NCBI RefSeq assembly: GCF_000148725.1
Contig: NZ_GL476304.1
Location: forward strand, 274,527 to 338,526
Source: Roseibium sp. TrichSKD4
GTDB lineage: Bacteria; Pseudomonadota; Alphaproteobacteria; Rhizobiales; Stappiaceae
Direction: 5' to 3'
Length of the DNA: 64,000 bases
The translations under genes and the position numbers were made by a program. The notes below the pieces were generated by a model that saw nothing but the letters and a program-made list of their open reading frames with translations, searched no databases and was not told the DNA's origin. Shown here in pieces: positions 1 to 8,444 of this stretch. The first letter of the stretch is position 1. Each line of letters begins with the position of its first letter.

Positions 1-267
1 CGCAGTTTGGACCGAAATAGGATCGCTCGGCGCTGAAGAAAAAATTGCTTCAAGTGCAGCGTCTCGGTTGGACAAGGACACCGGTGCAGTTTCTTCAAGC
101 ACCTGACCAGCCAATGTTTCCAACGACGTAACAAAACCACGATTGGCGCCGGATAATTCCAGATGAGCGCCCACCAAAGCATGCGTGGGAGATGCGAGTG
201 TTCCAGCAGCATAGCCAGCCAGCAACTCATCCATCCCGGTTACATTTCGTTCCATGTCTACACTCAT
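1..267 (-). CDS. ChrR-like cupin protein, N-terminal part (cut by window edge)
   Basis: Reading the minus strand from 267 gives an open frame to base 1 (89 codons). It has the N-terminal pattern of the ChrR anti-sigma/cupin family: MDELLAGYAAGTL, then a helical stretch with HLELSGANRGFVTSLETLAG. Classical ChrR uses a His and a CxxC pair here to bind zinc; in this copy the cysteine positions read SGAN, so zinc binding through this domain looks lost. The C-terminal cupin lies outside the window. The start is uncertain: ATG at 267 is preferred, with in-frame ATGs at 312 and 255. No ECF sigma gene lies upstream, because cysK is divergent there. It may therefore act as a cupin or with a distant sigma factor. 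Confidence 0.6.
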   Translation of the reverse strand, partial: MSVDMERNVTGMDELLAGYAAGTLASPTHALVGAHLELSGANRGFVTSLETLAGQVLEETAPVSLSNRDAALEAIFSSAPSDPISVQTA

Positions 268-522
268 TCCAGCCAACCGGCCAATCTCCCTCAAGCGATG
301 TTCAGGCAGCATTCGCAAGGCTTACGCGAAGATCACTTGATCAGATCAAACCGCCTCGACTTTTATTCTAGTTTGTTTTGCCAGACAATCCATAGCCGCA
401 GCGGAACAAGCAAAAGATCACTTTCAATGGACAAGCGCATATACAAGGCAGTTCTGCTTGATCCTTCGGGAAAGGGCGATTAGCGTCGCCGCAAAATCAA
501 ATCTTCAAATGGGACCTGCTTC

Positions 523-1557
523 ATGCCCCTCCACGCTTCTGTCATCGACGCAATTGGAAACACGCCACTTATACGGCTCAACGCCCTGTCAGATGAAACA
601 GGCTGTGACATTTATGGTAAGGCTGAGTTCATGAATCCGGGCCAGTCCGTCAAGGATCGCGCGGCCCGCCACATGATTTTGGAGGCGGAAAACCGCGGTG
701 ACCTGAAGCCGGGCGGCGTTATCGTGGAAGGAACGGCTGGCAACACCGGCATTGGCCTTGCACTTGTTGCAAGTGCTCGCGGTTATCGAACAGTGATCGT
801 GATTCCGGAAACACAAAGCCAGGAAAAGAAGGACATGCTGCGCCTATGCGGTGCTGAACTTTTGGAGGTCCCGGCCCTGCCCTTCAAAAACCCCAATAAC
901 TATCAGCATGTTGCGCGCCGGTTGGCGGAAGAGCTGGCAGCGAGTGAGCCCAACGGTGTTCTTTTCGCCGATCAATGGAACAACATGGACAACCGCAAAG
1001 CCCATTTTGAGACCACAGGTCCGGAGATCTTCGAGCAGACCGGCGGAAAAGTAGACGGCTTTATTTGTGCCGTCGGCACCGGCGGCACCCTGTCTGGCGT
1101 TTCTTCCTACCTCAAAGACAAGAAGCCCGATGTCGCCATCGGCTGCGCTGACCCCTTGGGTGCAGCGATGGCGAGCCTGTTCTCGACCGGCGAAGCCAAG
1201 GCCAGCGAGGGCGGATCCGTCTCCGAAGGTGTCGGACTTGGCCGCTCCACACCGATTGTTGAGGCTGCCAAGGTTGATCATGCATGGTCGATCTCGGACG
1301 ATGAGGCTCTTCCACTCGTGTTCGATTTGGCCGAAAAAGAAGGTCTTCTGCTGGGTGGTTCGTCTGCCATCAACATCGCCGGTGCTCGGCGTCTTGCGCA
1401 AGAGCTCGGCCGCGGCCACACCATTGTGACGATCCTCTGTGACCATGGAACGCGCTACCAGTCCAAACTATACAATCCGGAATTCCTGCGCTCGAAAAAC
1501 CTGCCGGTCCCAGCTTGGCTCGAGCAAAAGACTGCGCTCGAGGCTCCAATTGTCTGA
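523..1557 (+). CDS. cysK: Cysteine synthase A (O-acetylserine sulfhydrylase)
   Basis: Fold-type II PLP enzyme of 344 aa that makes cysteine from O-acetylserine and sulfide. The PLP lysine is K44 in NPGQSVKDRA, the substrate-binding TAGNT loop is at about 71-75, and the phosphate-binding GTGGT loop is at about 185-189. The N-terminal IGNTPLIRL is diagnostic. At 344 aa it is slightly longer than the usual 310-325 because of a C-terminal extension. The start is the ATG at 523. It lies 16 bases before cls and may be co-transcribed with it. Cystathionine-beta-synthase-like paralogues share the same fold, but there is no CBS domain, so cysteine synthase is the better call. Confidence 0.9.
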   Translation: MPLHASVIDAIGNTPLIRLNALSDETGCDIYGKAEFMNPGQSVKDRAARHMILEAENRGDLKPGGVIVEGTAGNTGIGLALVASARGYRTVIVIPETQSQEKKDMLRLCGAELLEVPALPFKNPNNYQHVARRLAEELAASEPNGVLFADQWNNMDNRKAHFETTGPEIFEQTGGKVDGFICAVGTGGTLSGVSSYLKDKKPDVAIGCADPLGAAMASLFSTGEAKASEGGSVSEGVGLGRSTPIVEAAKVDHAWSISDDEALPLVFDLAEKEGLLLGGSSAINIAGARRLAQELGRGHTIVTILCDHGTRYQSKLYNPEFLRSKNLPVPAWLEQKTALEAPIV

Positions 1558-1573
1558 GTAAGGCCTTCTCCCA

Positions 1574-3088
1574 ATGACCGTCCAACCGACGTCCACACCG
1601 GAAGACCTTACGGGTAGAAGTCTGCTGTTTCGGACGTTGGTTGAAGACGCAAACTTTCTGGACATGATTGCCAACAATCTCGGCCTTTTGGCCGGCCTGT
1701 TGCTGGTCATCTACGTTCTTGCGTTTATCTGCGCGGTCCGGGAAATCATGAACAGCCGAACGTCGCAGGGCACGATTGCCTGGCTCTTGTCGCTGTTTTT
1801 CATTCCCTATGTCACGGTGCCCCTCTATTTCATTTTCGGGTGGCGGTCATTTTCAGACTACAAGCATATCCAGCACCGGTTGGGCCGCTTGCAGCGAAGC
1901 AAACGCGCTGAAGACATGCAGTTGGTCGACCGGCATGAGACCCGGGATTGGCAAGTCCTGGCACGCATTGCGAACCTGCCGTTTTTATCGGGCAACAATG
2001 CTGACCTGCTGATTGATGGTGATGCGACCTTCACCTCCATTTTTGAAGGCATCGCCGCTGCACAACAGAGCATTCTGGTGCAGTTTTTTACCGTCCGCGA
2101 TGATGAGCTTGGAAATCAACTGGCGGACGCCCTGATAGACCGGGCCAAAGACGGTGTCCCTGTCTATTTCCTCTTTGACGACATCGGCAGCCGAACGCTG
2201 TCCAACCGCTATATCAACCGTCTCAGAGCCGCTGGAATTCATACCTGCGGGTTCAATGAACACCATCGGTATCTTCGCTTGTTGGGCCCAATGCGTCTCA
2301 ACTATCGCAATCACCGCAAGATCGTGGTGACCGACTTTGTTCACGCATGGGTGGGCGGACATAATGTTGCCGATCAGTATGTCGGGAAGTCCAAGCGCTT
2401 CGGTCATTGGCGCGACACGCATGTGAAGGTGTCCGGTCCGGCAGCCCTTGCCTGTGCCCTTTCCTTTTCCGAAGATTGGCTTTGGGCGAGTGGGCAGAAA
2501 CTGGTTTTTCCGAAAGCCAAGGAGCTGCCGCGGCCGGGGGACGAACCTGTCCTCGTGATGCCAACCGGCCCAGCTGATGAGCTGGAAGAATGCTCGATCG
2601 CCTTTGCCGAGGCGGCTGCGCGGGCGCGTAAACGGCTCTGGATCGTAACGCCGTATTTCGTCCCGTCACTGGACGTTCAAACCGCTCTTTTTGCCGCGGC
2701 CATGCGCGGCGTTGATGTGCGCGTACTCCTGCCTGAAAAGGCAGATCACCGGATCGTCTGGCTTGCCAGCCATTCACACGCGGATCTGATGGTTCGGCGC
2801 GGTGTGGTAGTCTATCGATATCGGGATGGCTTCCTTCACCAGAAGGTGACCTTGGTAGATAACGAACTCTGTTCTGTTGGCACAGTCAATTTCGACAATC
2901 GCTCATTCCGGATCAATTTTGAGATAACCCTCTGGTTCACCCACTCCCGCATGATCGACAAAGTTCACGCGATGCTGGAAGAAGATTTTTCCAATGCCCG
3001 CCAAACCGGAACCGATGATTTGGCCAACCGGAGCTATGCATTCCGTGTGTTGGCTCAAGCTGCAAATCTCCTCTCGCCAATTCTGTAA
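1574..3088 (+). CDS. cls: Cardiolipin synthase (phospholipase D family)
   Basis: The 504-aa protein has two N-terminal transmembrane helices (about residues 36-58 and 66-90) followed by two phospholipase D catalytic motifs: H247-x-K249 with D254 and H422-x-K424 with D429. This is the ClsA/ClsC layout. The enzyme condenses phosphatidyl groups to form cardiolipin at the inner membrane. The second motif carries the usual GTVNFDNRS continuation. It starts 16 bases after cysK, behind a short AAGG. Both HKD motifs are intact, so activity is expected. Other membrane PLD-type phosphatidyltransferases cannot be excluded. Confidence 0.9.
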   Translation: MTVQPTSTPEDLTGRSLLFRTLVEDANFLDMIANNLGLLAGLLLVIYVLAFICAVREIMNSRTSQGTIAWLLSLFFIPYVTVPLYFIFGWRSFSDYKHIQHRLGRLQRSKRAEDMQLVDRHETRDWQVLARIANLPFLSGNNADLLIDGDATFTSIFEGIAAAQQSILVQFFTVRDDELGNQLADALIDRAKDGVPVYFLFDDIGSRTLSNRYINRLRAAGIHTCGFNEHHRYLRLLGPMRLNYRNHRKIVVTDFVHAWVGGHNVADQYVGKSKRFGHWRDTHVKVSGPAALACALSFSEDWLWASGQKLVFPKAKELPRPGDEPVLVMPTGPADELEECSIAFAEAAARARKRLWIVTPYFVPSLDVQTALFAAAMRGVDVRVLLPEKADHRIVWLASHSHADLMVRRGVVVYRYRDGFLHQKVTLVDNELCSVGTVNFDNRSFRINFEITLWFTHSRMIDKVHAMLEEDFSNARQTGTDDLANRSYAFRVLAQAANLLSPIL

Positions 3089-3135
3089 ATCCGTGAAAGG
3101 GTGCCGGGTCTTTTTCGATTTATTCCGGGTGTCTT

Positions 3136-3786
3136 GTGTTTGACTTTCTGCCTTCCCTCGCTGTCCTGCTGACATTCTCAGCTGCCTCCTTAGTCCTGAT
3201 TCTGGCACCGGGGCCTGACATGGCCCTGTTTCTGGGCAAGACCATCGCCCATGGCAGATCTAATGGCTTTGCTGCTGTTCTGGGCGCTGCAACAGGTGTC
3301 GTGGTTCACTCGGTTCTTGCCGCTCTTGGGGTGTCCATTTTGTTGGCGACTTCAGAGACAGCCTTCTTTGTTCTCAAGGTGCTTGGCGCAGGCTATTTGG
3401 TCTGGCTTGCTTACCAATCCATTCGCCATGGAACCAATCTGGTTGTTGAGACTGGAGAAACGGAGCGCGAGACCGCATTGGGCAGCTGGTTTCATGGTGT
3501 CTGCATCAACCTGTTGAACCCAAAGATCGTATTGTTCTTTGTGACGTTCTTGCCGCAGTTCATTCATCCTGCTGATCCGAACGCTGCGGCCAAGCTTTTG
3601 TTTTTGGGTCTCTATTTCACTCTGCTGGCAACGCCAATTTGTTTTGCAATGGTGGCCTGTGCCTCACAATTGGTCACAACACTCAAACGCTCGCCTCGAA
3701 TCTTGCGGGTTTTTGATTGGGGGATCGCGGGCGTGATGGGAACTTTTGCGATCAAATTGCTGGCAACTCAGGCAAGCGGTCGCTGA
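3136..3786 (+). CDS. LysE/RhtB family amino-acid exporter
   Basis: The 216-aa hydrophobic protein fits the LysE/RhtB exporter family. Near the N terminus it has LAPGPDMALFLG, the conserved PGP motif of the first helix. It then has ILGAATG-type glycine-rich helices, VLGAGYLVWLAYQ in the third helix, and NLLNPKIVLFFVTFLPQF, the signature NPK segment. About six transmembrane segments are expected. The likely role is efflux of amino acids such as homoserine, threonine or lysine; the substrate cannot be read from sequence. Translation probably starts at the GTG at 3136. Confidence 0.85.
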   Translation: MFDFLPSLAVLLTFSAASLVLILAPGPDMALFLGKTIAHGRSNGFAAVLGAATGVVVHSVLAALGVSILLATSETAFFVLKVLGAGYLVWLAYQSIRHGTNLVVETGETERETALGSWFHGVCINLLNPKIVLFFVTFLPQFIHPADPNAAAKLLFLGLYFTLLATPICFAMVACASQLVTTLKRSPRILRVFDWGIAGVMGTFAIKLLATQASGR

Positions 3787-3857
3787 TCGGTAAATCGCCC
3801 TTGCAGCATTGATCTTCAGCTGGTCAATTATGCCAATCAGAATCCCAAGAGGTGCCC

Positions 3858-4574
3858 ATGACACATCCGCTTTTTCGCGACGATGCCTATTTGCGCACAT
3901 GTGATGCAGAGGTGGTCGACATAAATGATCGCGGCGGACTTATTCTTGATCGAACAATTTTTTATGCCACGGGTGGCGGCCAACCTGGAGATACCGGGTA
4001 CTTGGAACTAGATGGCGGCGAACGTCTCGACATCGCGGCAACGGTATATGATTCAGATCGAACCACGATCATCCACGTTCCGGTAGAGGGCAGCCCGTTG
4101 CCAGAGATTGGGGCCAAAGTCGTTGCCCATCTTGATTGGCAACGGCGCTATCATATGATGCGCGTGCATACAGCGCTTCATCTTCTGTCCGTTGCGCTTC
4201 CCTTCCCTGTGACCGGCGGCCAGATCAGCGAAGGTGAAGGCCGCCTTGATTTCGATATGGGCGATACCCAACTCGACAAAGAAGACATTAAAGCCAGATT
4301 GGCGGACCTTGTTGCTGGAGACCATGAAGTGACGACCGAATGGATCACCGACGAGGAACTTGATGCCAAACCGGACCTCGTCAAAACAATGTCGGTCAAG
4401 CCACCTCGAGGCTCTGGCCGTGTCCGTCTGGTCCGCATTGGCGCTGATGTTGATCTTCAGCCTTGTGGCGGCACGCATGTGACACGCACCTCGGAGATCG
4501 GGACAGTGGAACTTGGCAAGAGCGAGAAGAAGGGCAAGCAAAACCGCCGCGTCCGTATCCGGCTCGTCGATTGA
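3858..4574 (+). CDS. AlaX-type alanyl-tRNA editing protein
   Basis: Stand-alone editing domain of the alanyl-tRNA synthetase family, 238 aa. It hydrolyses mischarged Ser-tRNA(Ala) (and sometimes Gly-tRNA(Ala)). Zinc ligands are visible as HxxxH (HTALH, about H104 and H108) and CxxxH (CGGTH, about C203 and H207). The N-terminal half carries FYATGGGQPGDTG, the conserved tRNA-proximal loop. The ATG at 3858 is preferred over the upstream GTG at 3852 because AGAGG sits directly before it. The stop codon lies 10 bases before the next gene, so the two are probably translated from one mRNA. Confidence 0.88.
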   Translation: MTHPLFRDDAYLRTCDAEVVDINDRGGLILDRTIFYATGGGQPGDTGYLELDGGERLDIAATVYDSDRTTIIHVPVEGSPLPEIGAKVVAHLDWQRRYHMMRVHTALHLLSVALPFPVTGGQISEGEGRLDFDMGDTQLDKEDIKARLADLVAGDHEVTTEWITDEELDAKPDLVKTMSVKPPRGSGRVRLVRIGADVDLQPCGGTHVTRTSEIGTVELGKSEKKGKQNRRVRIRLVD

Positions 4575-4584
4575 GGAGACACAC

Positions 4585-5070
4585 ATGCGCCTGTCTGGGA
4601 GCTGCCACTGCGGATCGGTTCAGTTTTCGGTTGAAAGCGGAACTTACTATCCCTTCAACCGCTGTTATTGCTCCATCTGTCGCAAGACAACTGGCGCTGG
4701 CGGCTATGCCATCAACCTGAAGGCAGATGCCAACAGCCTTGACGTTGAGGACAAGGAAAACGTCAAAAAAGTCTACCATGCGCATATAGACGGAAAGGCA
4801 AGTCCGGCTGAGCGCCACTTCTGCAGCAAATGTGGGTCCCATCTCTGGTTATGGGATCCCCGTTGGCCAGACCTTCTTCATCCACTGGCCGCAGCAATTG
4901 ACACCGACCTGCCAAAGACACCCGAAACCGTTCACCTCATGCTCGGGTCCAAGGCAAGCTGGGTCGATGTTCCCGACGGGCCTGATCACAAACATTTCCC
5001 CGAATACCCGGAGCACTCGATAGACGAGTGGCATCGCTTGCACGGATTAAAGGAAGGCGAAACCGAATGA
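4585..5070 (+). CDS. GFA-family zinc protein (CENP-V/glutathione-dependent formaldehyde-activating fold)
   Basis: The 161-aa protein has the GFA cysteine pattern: CHCG near residue 7, CYCSIC around residue 34 and CSKCG around residue 82, forming structural and catalytic zinc sites. The start is the ATG at 4585 behind GAGGAG. An in-frame extension to 4513 would overlap alaX heavily and is unlikely. The family is named for the proposed glutathione-formaldehyde activation, but most members have unknown substrates. The stop overlaps the start of the sulfurtransferase (ATGA), which indicates translational coupling and perhaps a link to thiol chemistry. Confidence 0.82.
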   Translation: MRLSGSCHCGSVQFSVESGTYYPFNRCYCSICRKTTGAGGYAINLKADANSLDVEDKENVKKVYHAHIDGKASPAERHFCSKCGSHLWLWDPRWPDLLHPLAAAIDTDLPKTPETVHLMLGSKASWVDVPDGPDHKHFPEYPEHSIDEWHRLHGLKEGETE

Positions 5071-5921
5071 CAACTCCCTCTCCTATCGTCTCGACAGATT
5101 GGCTTGCGGCAAACCTTTCTTCGCCCGATCTTATCGTCGTTGACGGCTCTTGGTATCTGCCGCAGATGGGACGCGATGCAGACGCTGAATATTTGGAAGG
5201 CCATATCCCCGGTGCAATTCGGTTCGATATCGATGAAGTCAGTGACCCAACTTCCGGCCTCCCACATACCTTGCCCGCCCCCCATGTGTTTGCATCCAAA
5301 ATGCGCCGACTTGGAATTGGTGATGGCGCGCGCATTGTCGTTTATGATGGAATCGGTCTGTTTTCAGCCCCACGGGTGTGGTGGATGTTCAAGGTGATGG
5401 GCGTCGAAGACGTCTACATTCTCGATGGCGGAATGCGAAAATGGAAAGCGGAAGACCGCCCACTAGAGGATCTTCCGGTCAAGCGTCCTGAAAGGCACTT
5501 TACAGCGCGCCTAGACACCAGCGCGCTCGCCGATATCAATGACGTTCTGAAGGTGGTTGAGAACGGCTCTGCACAAATCCTCGATGCACGACCTGCCGGA
5601 CGGTTCACTGGAGAAGACCCGGAACCGCGCGAAGGCATGCGATCAGGTCACATGCCCGGTGCCCACAACCTCCCCTTCAATCAACTGATGCAGGAAGATG
5701 GCACGATCAAATCAACCGACGAGATCTCCAACATGATCATTGACGCCGGTCTGGATTTGACCAAACCGATCATCACGTCATGTGGCTCCGGTGTGACGGC
5801 AGCAGCTCTCACACTTGCACTCACTCTTTCCGGAGCGAAAAAGCTGAAGCTTTATGACGGTTCCTGGAGCGAATGGGGCAGCCGAGAAGATACACCCGTT
5901 GCGACAGGCGCCACTGAATAA
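5067..5921 (+). CDS. sseA: 3-mercaptopyruvate sulfurtransferase
   Basis: The 284-aa protein has two rhodanese domains: an inactive N-terminal one (about 10-130) and a catalytic C-terminal one with C239 in CGSGVTA. That loop is the mercaptopyruvate sulfurtransferase signature, as opposed to CRKGVT of thiosulfate rhodaneses. DGSWYLP near the N terminus is also typical. It transfers sulfane sulfur from 3-mercaptopyruvate to thiols or cyanide. The start at 5067 forms an ATGA overlap with the upstream gene, behind AAGGAAGG. It is the last gene before a strong terminator. Confidence 0.9.
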   Translation: MTTPSPIVSTDWLAANLSSPDLIVVDGSWYLPQMGRDADAEYLEGHIPGAIRFDIDEVSDPTSGLPHTLPAPHVFASKMRRLGIGDGARIVVYDGIGLFSAPRVWWMFKVMGVEDVYILDGGMRKWKAEDRPLEDLPVKRPERHFTARLDTSALADINDVLKVVENGSAQILDARPAGRFTGEDPEPREGMRSGHMPGAHNLPFNQLMQEDGTIKSTDEISNMIIDAGLDLTKPIITSCGSGVTAAALTLALTLSGAKKLKLYDGSWSEWGSREDTPVATGATE

Positions 5922-5925
5922 ACAC

Positions 5926-5954
5926 AAAAAGCCGCCCGATTGAAGCGGCTTTTT
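5926..5954. terminator. Bidirectional intrinsic terminator
   Basis: The arms AAAAAGCCGC and GCGGCTTTTT enclose a 9-base loop, with T-runs in both directions. It lies between the convergent sseA (plus) and META-domain gene (minus) and can serve both. Confidence 0.9.
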
Positions 5955-5975
5955 CCGTTGGAACAATTGAACGTG

Positions 5976-6407
5976 TTACTGGCGAACCAACTTTGCCAGC
6001 AGGTTACCGCTGCCATCAACGAGTTCCAGCGTCGTCTTGTTCGCGGTGTAACTGCGGGCCTCATTCAAGGCAGATAGGAATGCATATTCCTGTTTCATGA
6101 CGTCGTCCGGGCATAACTTTTTGGTCGTTGCCAATGGACCAAAAGAGACGGTGTCCCGATCTCCCTCCATCTGCCCGAGAATGTTGTTGCAGCCGCCTGA
6201 ACCGCTGACTTGGCCGTCATGTTTGATACCCAAGGTCGATTGCACTTTTGCATTGACCGGTTCGCCGGCAATTTCTTCAGCTTTCCAAGTGCCAACCAGC
6301 ACTACGGGCGCAGTTCCGTTCGCGCGCACCTGAGGAAGGCTTACCGCCACGCTGAGCGCCAAGGCTGACAAGGAAAACGCGCCCCACTTCAAAAATCGAT
6401 TGGTCAT
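5976..6407 (-). CDS. META-domain (HslJ-like) exported protein
   Basis: The 143-aa protein has an N-terminal signal sequence (basic MTNRFLKWG, then a hydrophobic run to about residue 28). One META domain follows, with GTWKAEEIAGEPV at its start, GGCNNILG in the middle and a TLELVDGSGNLLAKL ending. Two cysteines (GGCNN and KLCPD) could form a disulfide in the periplasm. HslJ relatives are linked to stress and novobiocin tolerance, but the molecular role is unknown. The ATG at 6407 is preferred over 6452 because it gives a clean signal peptide. Confidence 0.78.
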   Translation of the reverse strand: MTNRFLKWGAFSLSALALSVAVSLPQVRANGTAPVVLVGTWKAEEIAGEPVNAKVQSTLGIKHDGQVSGSGGCNNILGQMEGDRDTVSFGPLATTKKLCPDDVMKQEYAFLSALNEARSYTANKTTLELVDGSGNLLAKLVRQ

Positions 6408-6635
6408 TTTGTAAATCCGTATTTGCTGCCAATACCCTTCGGCTTGCGCCACTGCTGCAATCTAAATCGCTAATCTCGTCGAGCATAAGGCAAAAAAGTG
6501 AAATTGCTGAGCCGATGTTGTGCTCCTTGTCGCAACTTATCGTGCCCCAAATTCCGGTTTTCGCAAACTTCGGTTTTTGGCCTCTACCAAAACGTGGATG
6601 GAATTCTCCGGGCAACTCCCATTTCCATACATAAC
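6408..6635. other. Intergenic region upstream of the META and XRE genes
   Basis: Divergent upstream region with no supported gene. A CAACTTAT sequence at about 6533-6540 resembles half of the palindrome at 6636-6664, so the region may hold a second weak operator site. Confidence 0.4.
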
Positions 6636-6664
6636 GTAAGTTGTTATTGTTAGTAGCAACTTAC
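6636..6664. promoter_or_regulatory. Inverted repeat, candidate operator of the XRE regulator
   Basis: The perfect 8-bp arms GTAAGTTG and CAACTTAC are separated by 13 bases, 55 bases before the XRE start codon. Size and position fit an autoregulatory operator. Binding is inferred. Confidence 0.45.
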
Positions 6665-6719
6665 CAAGTTTAGAATGTCTTTCAGTGAGATATCGTGACA
6701 CAGACTTTCGATACACTAA

Positions 6720-7496
6720 ATGCCATCTTCTCTAAAAAACCTGACTAAACTCATTCCGAACGGTAAAAACGTAAGCGTCGTAGCAAGAGAAATCGGGATT
6801 GATCGAACTAAGTTTGCTCGCTACCTCGCCGGCACAGCATTGCCTCGGCCCGAAGCCCTTTCCCGAATATGTGACTATTTTGACGTCGATGCGCGGATCC
6901 TGACCCAATCTCTAGAAGAAATCGCAAGCGCTGACGCTGCCAAGCAAATTGCCAACAGCACTTTGGAGGAACTCGGCTTTTCACTCTCGCCAGTAAGCCG
7001 CTCAATGTTGCCTGATGGTATTTATGCAGAGTGGAAACAATGCCTTACCAATACTGGGATGTTTCGCCTTCATTTAATTTCGGTGCGCAGTTCGAGAGGC
7101 GCTAGGGTTCTGCGAGCAAAAGTCCCTACCATTCCTATGGGCCGCGAGCGCTTCGCGCGCCCAATGGTATCGTATGTTGGCCCAGCTTTCGACGCACCGG
7201 ACGGCTTTATGGTGTTCGATCAAGGACAGGCTGGAACGACCCGTGCAATTGCTTTTACGGTCTACAAAAAGCTCGATGCTCCGACCAAAATGTTCCGTGG
7301 TTACAAGTTAAGTGCCATGACCTGGCACACAAGACGCCACACATTTAACGGAGGATTGGTTCTGGAGAAACTTGGACCAGATTTGGGGTTGATCAAGAAA
7401 ATTGCTCGCCTGCCTATAGAACTGTGCCCCGCTGAAGTTCCAGACCACATTCGAAAGTACTTTGACGGTTACGCATCTCAGGCTGCACCGCTTTAG
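6720..7496 (+). CDS. XRE-family transcriptional regulator with unrecognised C-terminal domain
   Basis: The 258-aa protein begins with a Cro/C1-type helix-turn-helix (about residues 17-55: VSVVAREIGIDRTKFARYLAG, then LPRPEALSRICDYFDVD). The remaining 190 residues form an alpha/beta domain that I do not recognise. It holds basic and aromatic patches such as GMFRLHLISVRSS and MTWHTRRHTFNGG. This layout is common among alphaproteobacterial regulators of unknown ligand. The gene stands alone between terminators, with a candidate palindromic operator upstream, so autoregulation is plausible. Confidence 0.75.
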   Translation: MPSSLKNLTKLIPNGKNVSVVAREIGIDRTKFARYLAGTALPRPEALSRICDYFDVDARILTQSLEEIASADAAKQIANSTLEELGFSLSPVSRSMLPDGIYAEWKQCLTNTGMFRLHLISVRSSRGARVLRAKVPTIPMGRERFARPMVSYVGPAFDAPDGFMVFDQGQAGTTRAIAFTVYKKLDAPTKMFRGYKLSAMTWHTRRHTFNGGLVLEKLGPDLGLIKKIARLPIELCPAEVPDHIRKYFDGYASQAAPL

Positions 7497-7521
7497 TCGC
7501 TGTAGGAACCAGACAAAAAAA

Positions 7522-7545
7522 CGGCCCCGGACATGTCCGGGGCCG
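7522..7545. terminator. Bidirectional intrinsic terminator
   Basis: A perfect 24-base palindrome (arms CGGCCCCGGACA and TGTCCGGGGCCG) lies between the convergent XRE gene and aapP. An A7 run precedes it (T7 for aapP transcripts) and AATTTT follows it. Confidence 0.92.
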
Positions 7546-7573
7546 AATTTTGTAGTCAGTGGTCTTCGCCTGA

Positions 7574-8377
7574 TCAGTGATGAAGGATCTGGCTGAGGAA
7601 CAGTTTTGTCCGCTCATGCTGCGGATTGGTGAAGAACGGCTCCGGCTCGTTCTGCTCCACGATCTGACCTGCATCCATGAAGATCACGCGGTTGGCGACC
7701 TTCCGGGCAAAGCCCATCTCGTGAGTTACGCAAAGCATGGTCATGCCTTCTTCCGCAAGACCAACCATCACGTCCAGCACTTCCTTGATCATCTCCGGAT
7801 CAAGCGCTGATGTTGGCTCATCAAACAACATGATCTTCGGGTTCATACACAAGGACCGTGCAATCGCCACACGCTGCTGCTGACCACCAGAAAGCTGGCC
7901 GGGATATTTCATGGCCTGCTCTGGGATCTTCACGCGTTCCAGATAGTGCATCGCGATGTCTTCAGCTTCCTTCTTGGGCATCTTGCGAACCCAGATCGGA
8001 GCCAGCGTGCAGTTTTCCAGAATGGTCAGATGCGGGAAGAGATTGAAGTGCTGAAAGCACATGCCAACCTCACGGCGGATCTCGTCGATCTTTTTCAGAT
8101 CATCGGTCAGTTCGATTCCATCGACTACGATGTTACCGGCCTGATGTTCTTCCAGACGGTTGATGCAACGGATCATCGTGGATTTGCCGGAACCAGATGG
8201 TCCGCAAATAACGATCCGCTCACCGCGCATGACCTTCAAATTGATGTCCCGCAAGACGTGAAAGTCACCGTACCACTTGTTCATTTTGGTGATTTCAACC
8301 GCTACATCGGTATCCGACACCTGCATTTTTGAGCGATCTGGCGTGTAGTCGTCGCCTATGTTTGTCGCGTCAGTCAT
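7574..8377 (-). CDS. aapP: General L-amino acid ABC transporter, ATP-binding subunit
   Basis: ATPase of the polar amino-acid uptake family, 267 aa. Walker [10 protein letters not shown] is at 59-67, the signature LSGGQQQR at about 162-169, Walker B IMLFDE at about 182-187 and the switch histidine at H219. It energises import through AapQ and AapM. It is the last gene of the aapJQMP order characterised in Rhizobium, where the transporter takes up a broad range of L-amino acids. A 25-aa N-terminal extension before the ABC domain is typical of AapP. It lies 67 bases downstream of aapM and is closed by a strong terminator. Confidence 0.93.
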   Translation of the reverse strand: MTDATNIGDDYTPDRSKMQVSDTDVAVEITKMNKWYGDFHVLRDINLKVMRGERIVICGPSGSGKSTMIRCINRLEEHQAGNIVVDGIELTDDLKKIDEIRREVGMCFQHFNLFPHLTILENCTLAPIWVRKMPKKEAEDIAMHYLERVKIPEQAMKYPGQLSGGQQQRVAIARSLCMNPKIMLFDEPTSALDPEMIKEVLDVMVGLAEEGMTMLCVTHEMGFARKVANRVIFMDAGQIVEQNEPEPFFTNPQHERTKLFLSQILHH

Positions 8378-8444
8378 GAGTTTTAACTCCGAATTCTTAT
8401 CCAGAGCCGGGCGAACCGATCAGGCCGCCCAGCAGTCCGATCCG

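Noticed and set aside
163-483. Plus-strand frame of 106 aa before cysK
   Set aside because: It is antisense to the ChrR-like gene, has no family pattern and is cysteine- and serine-rich in a non-protein way.
844-1446. Minus-strand frame of 200 aa inside cysK
   Set aside because: A shadow of the highly coding cysK sequence; no family features.
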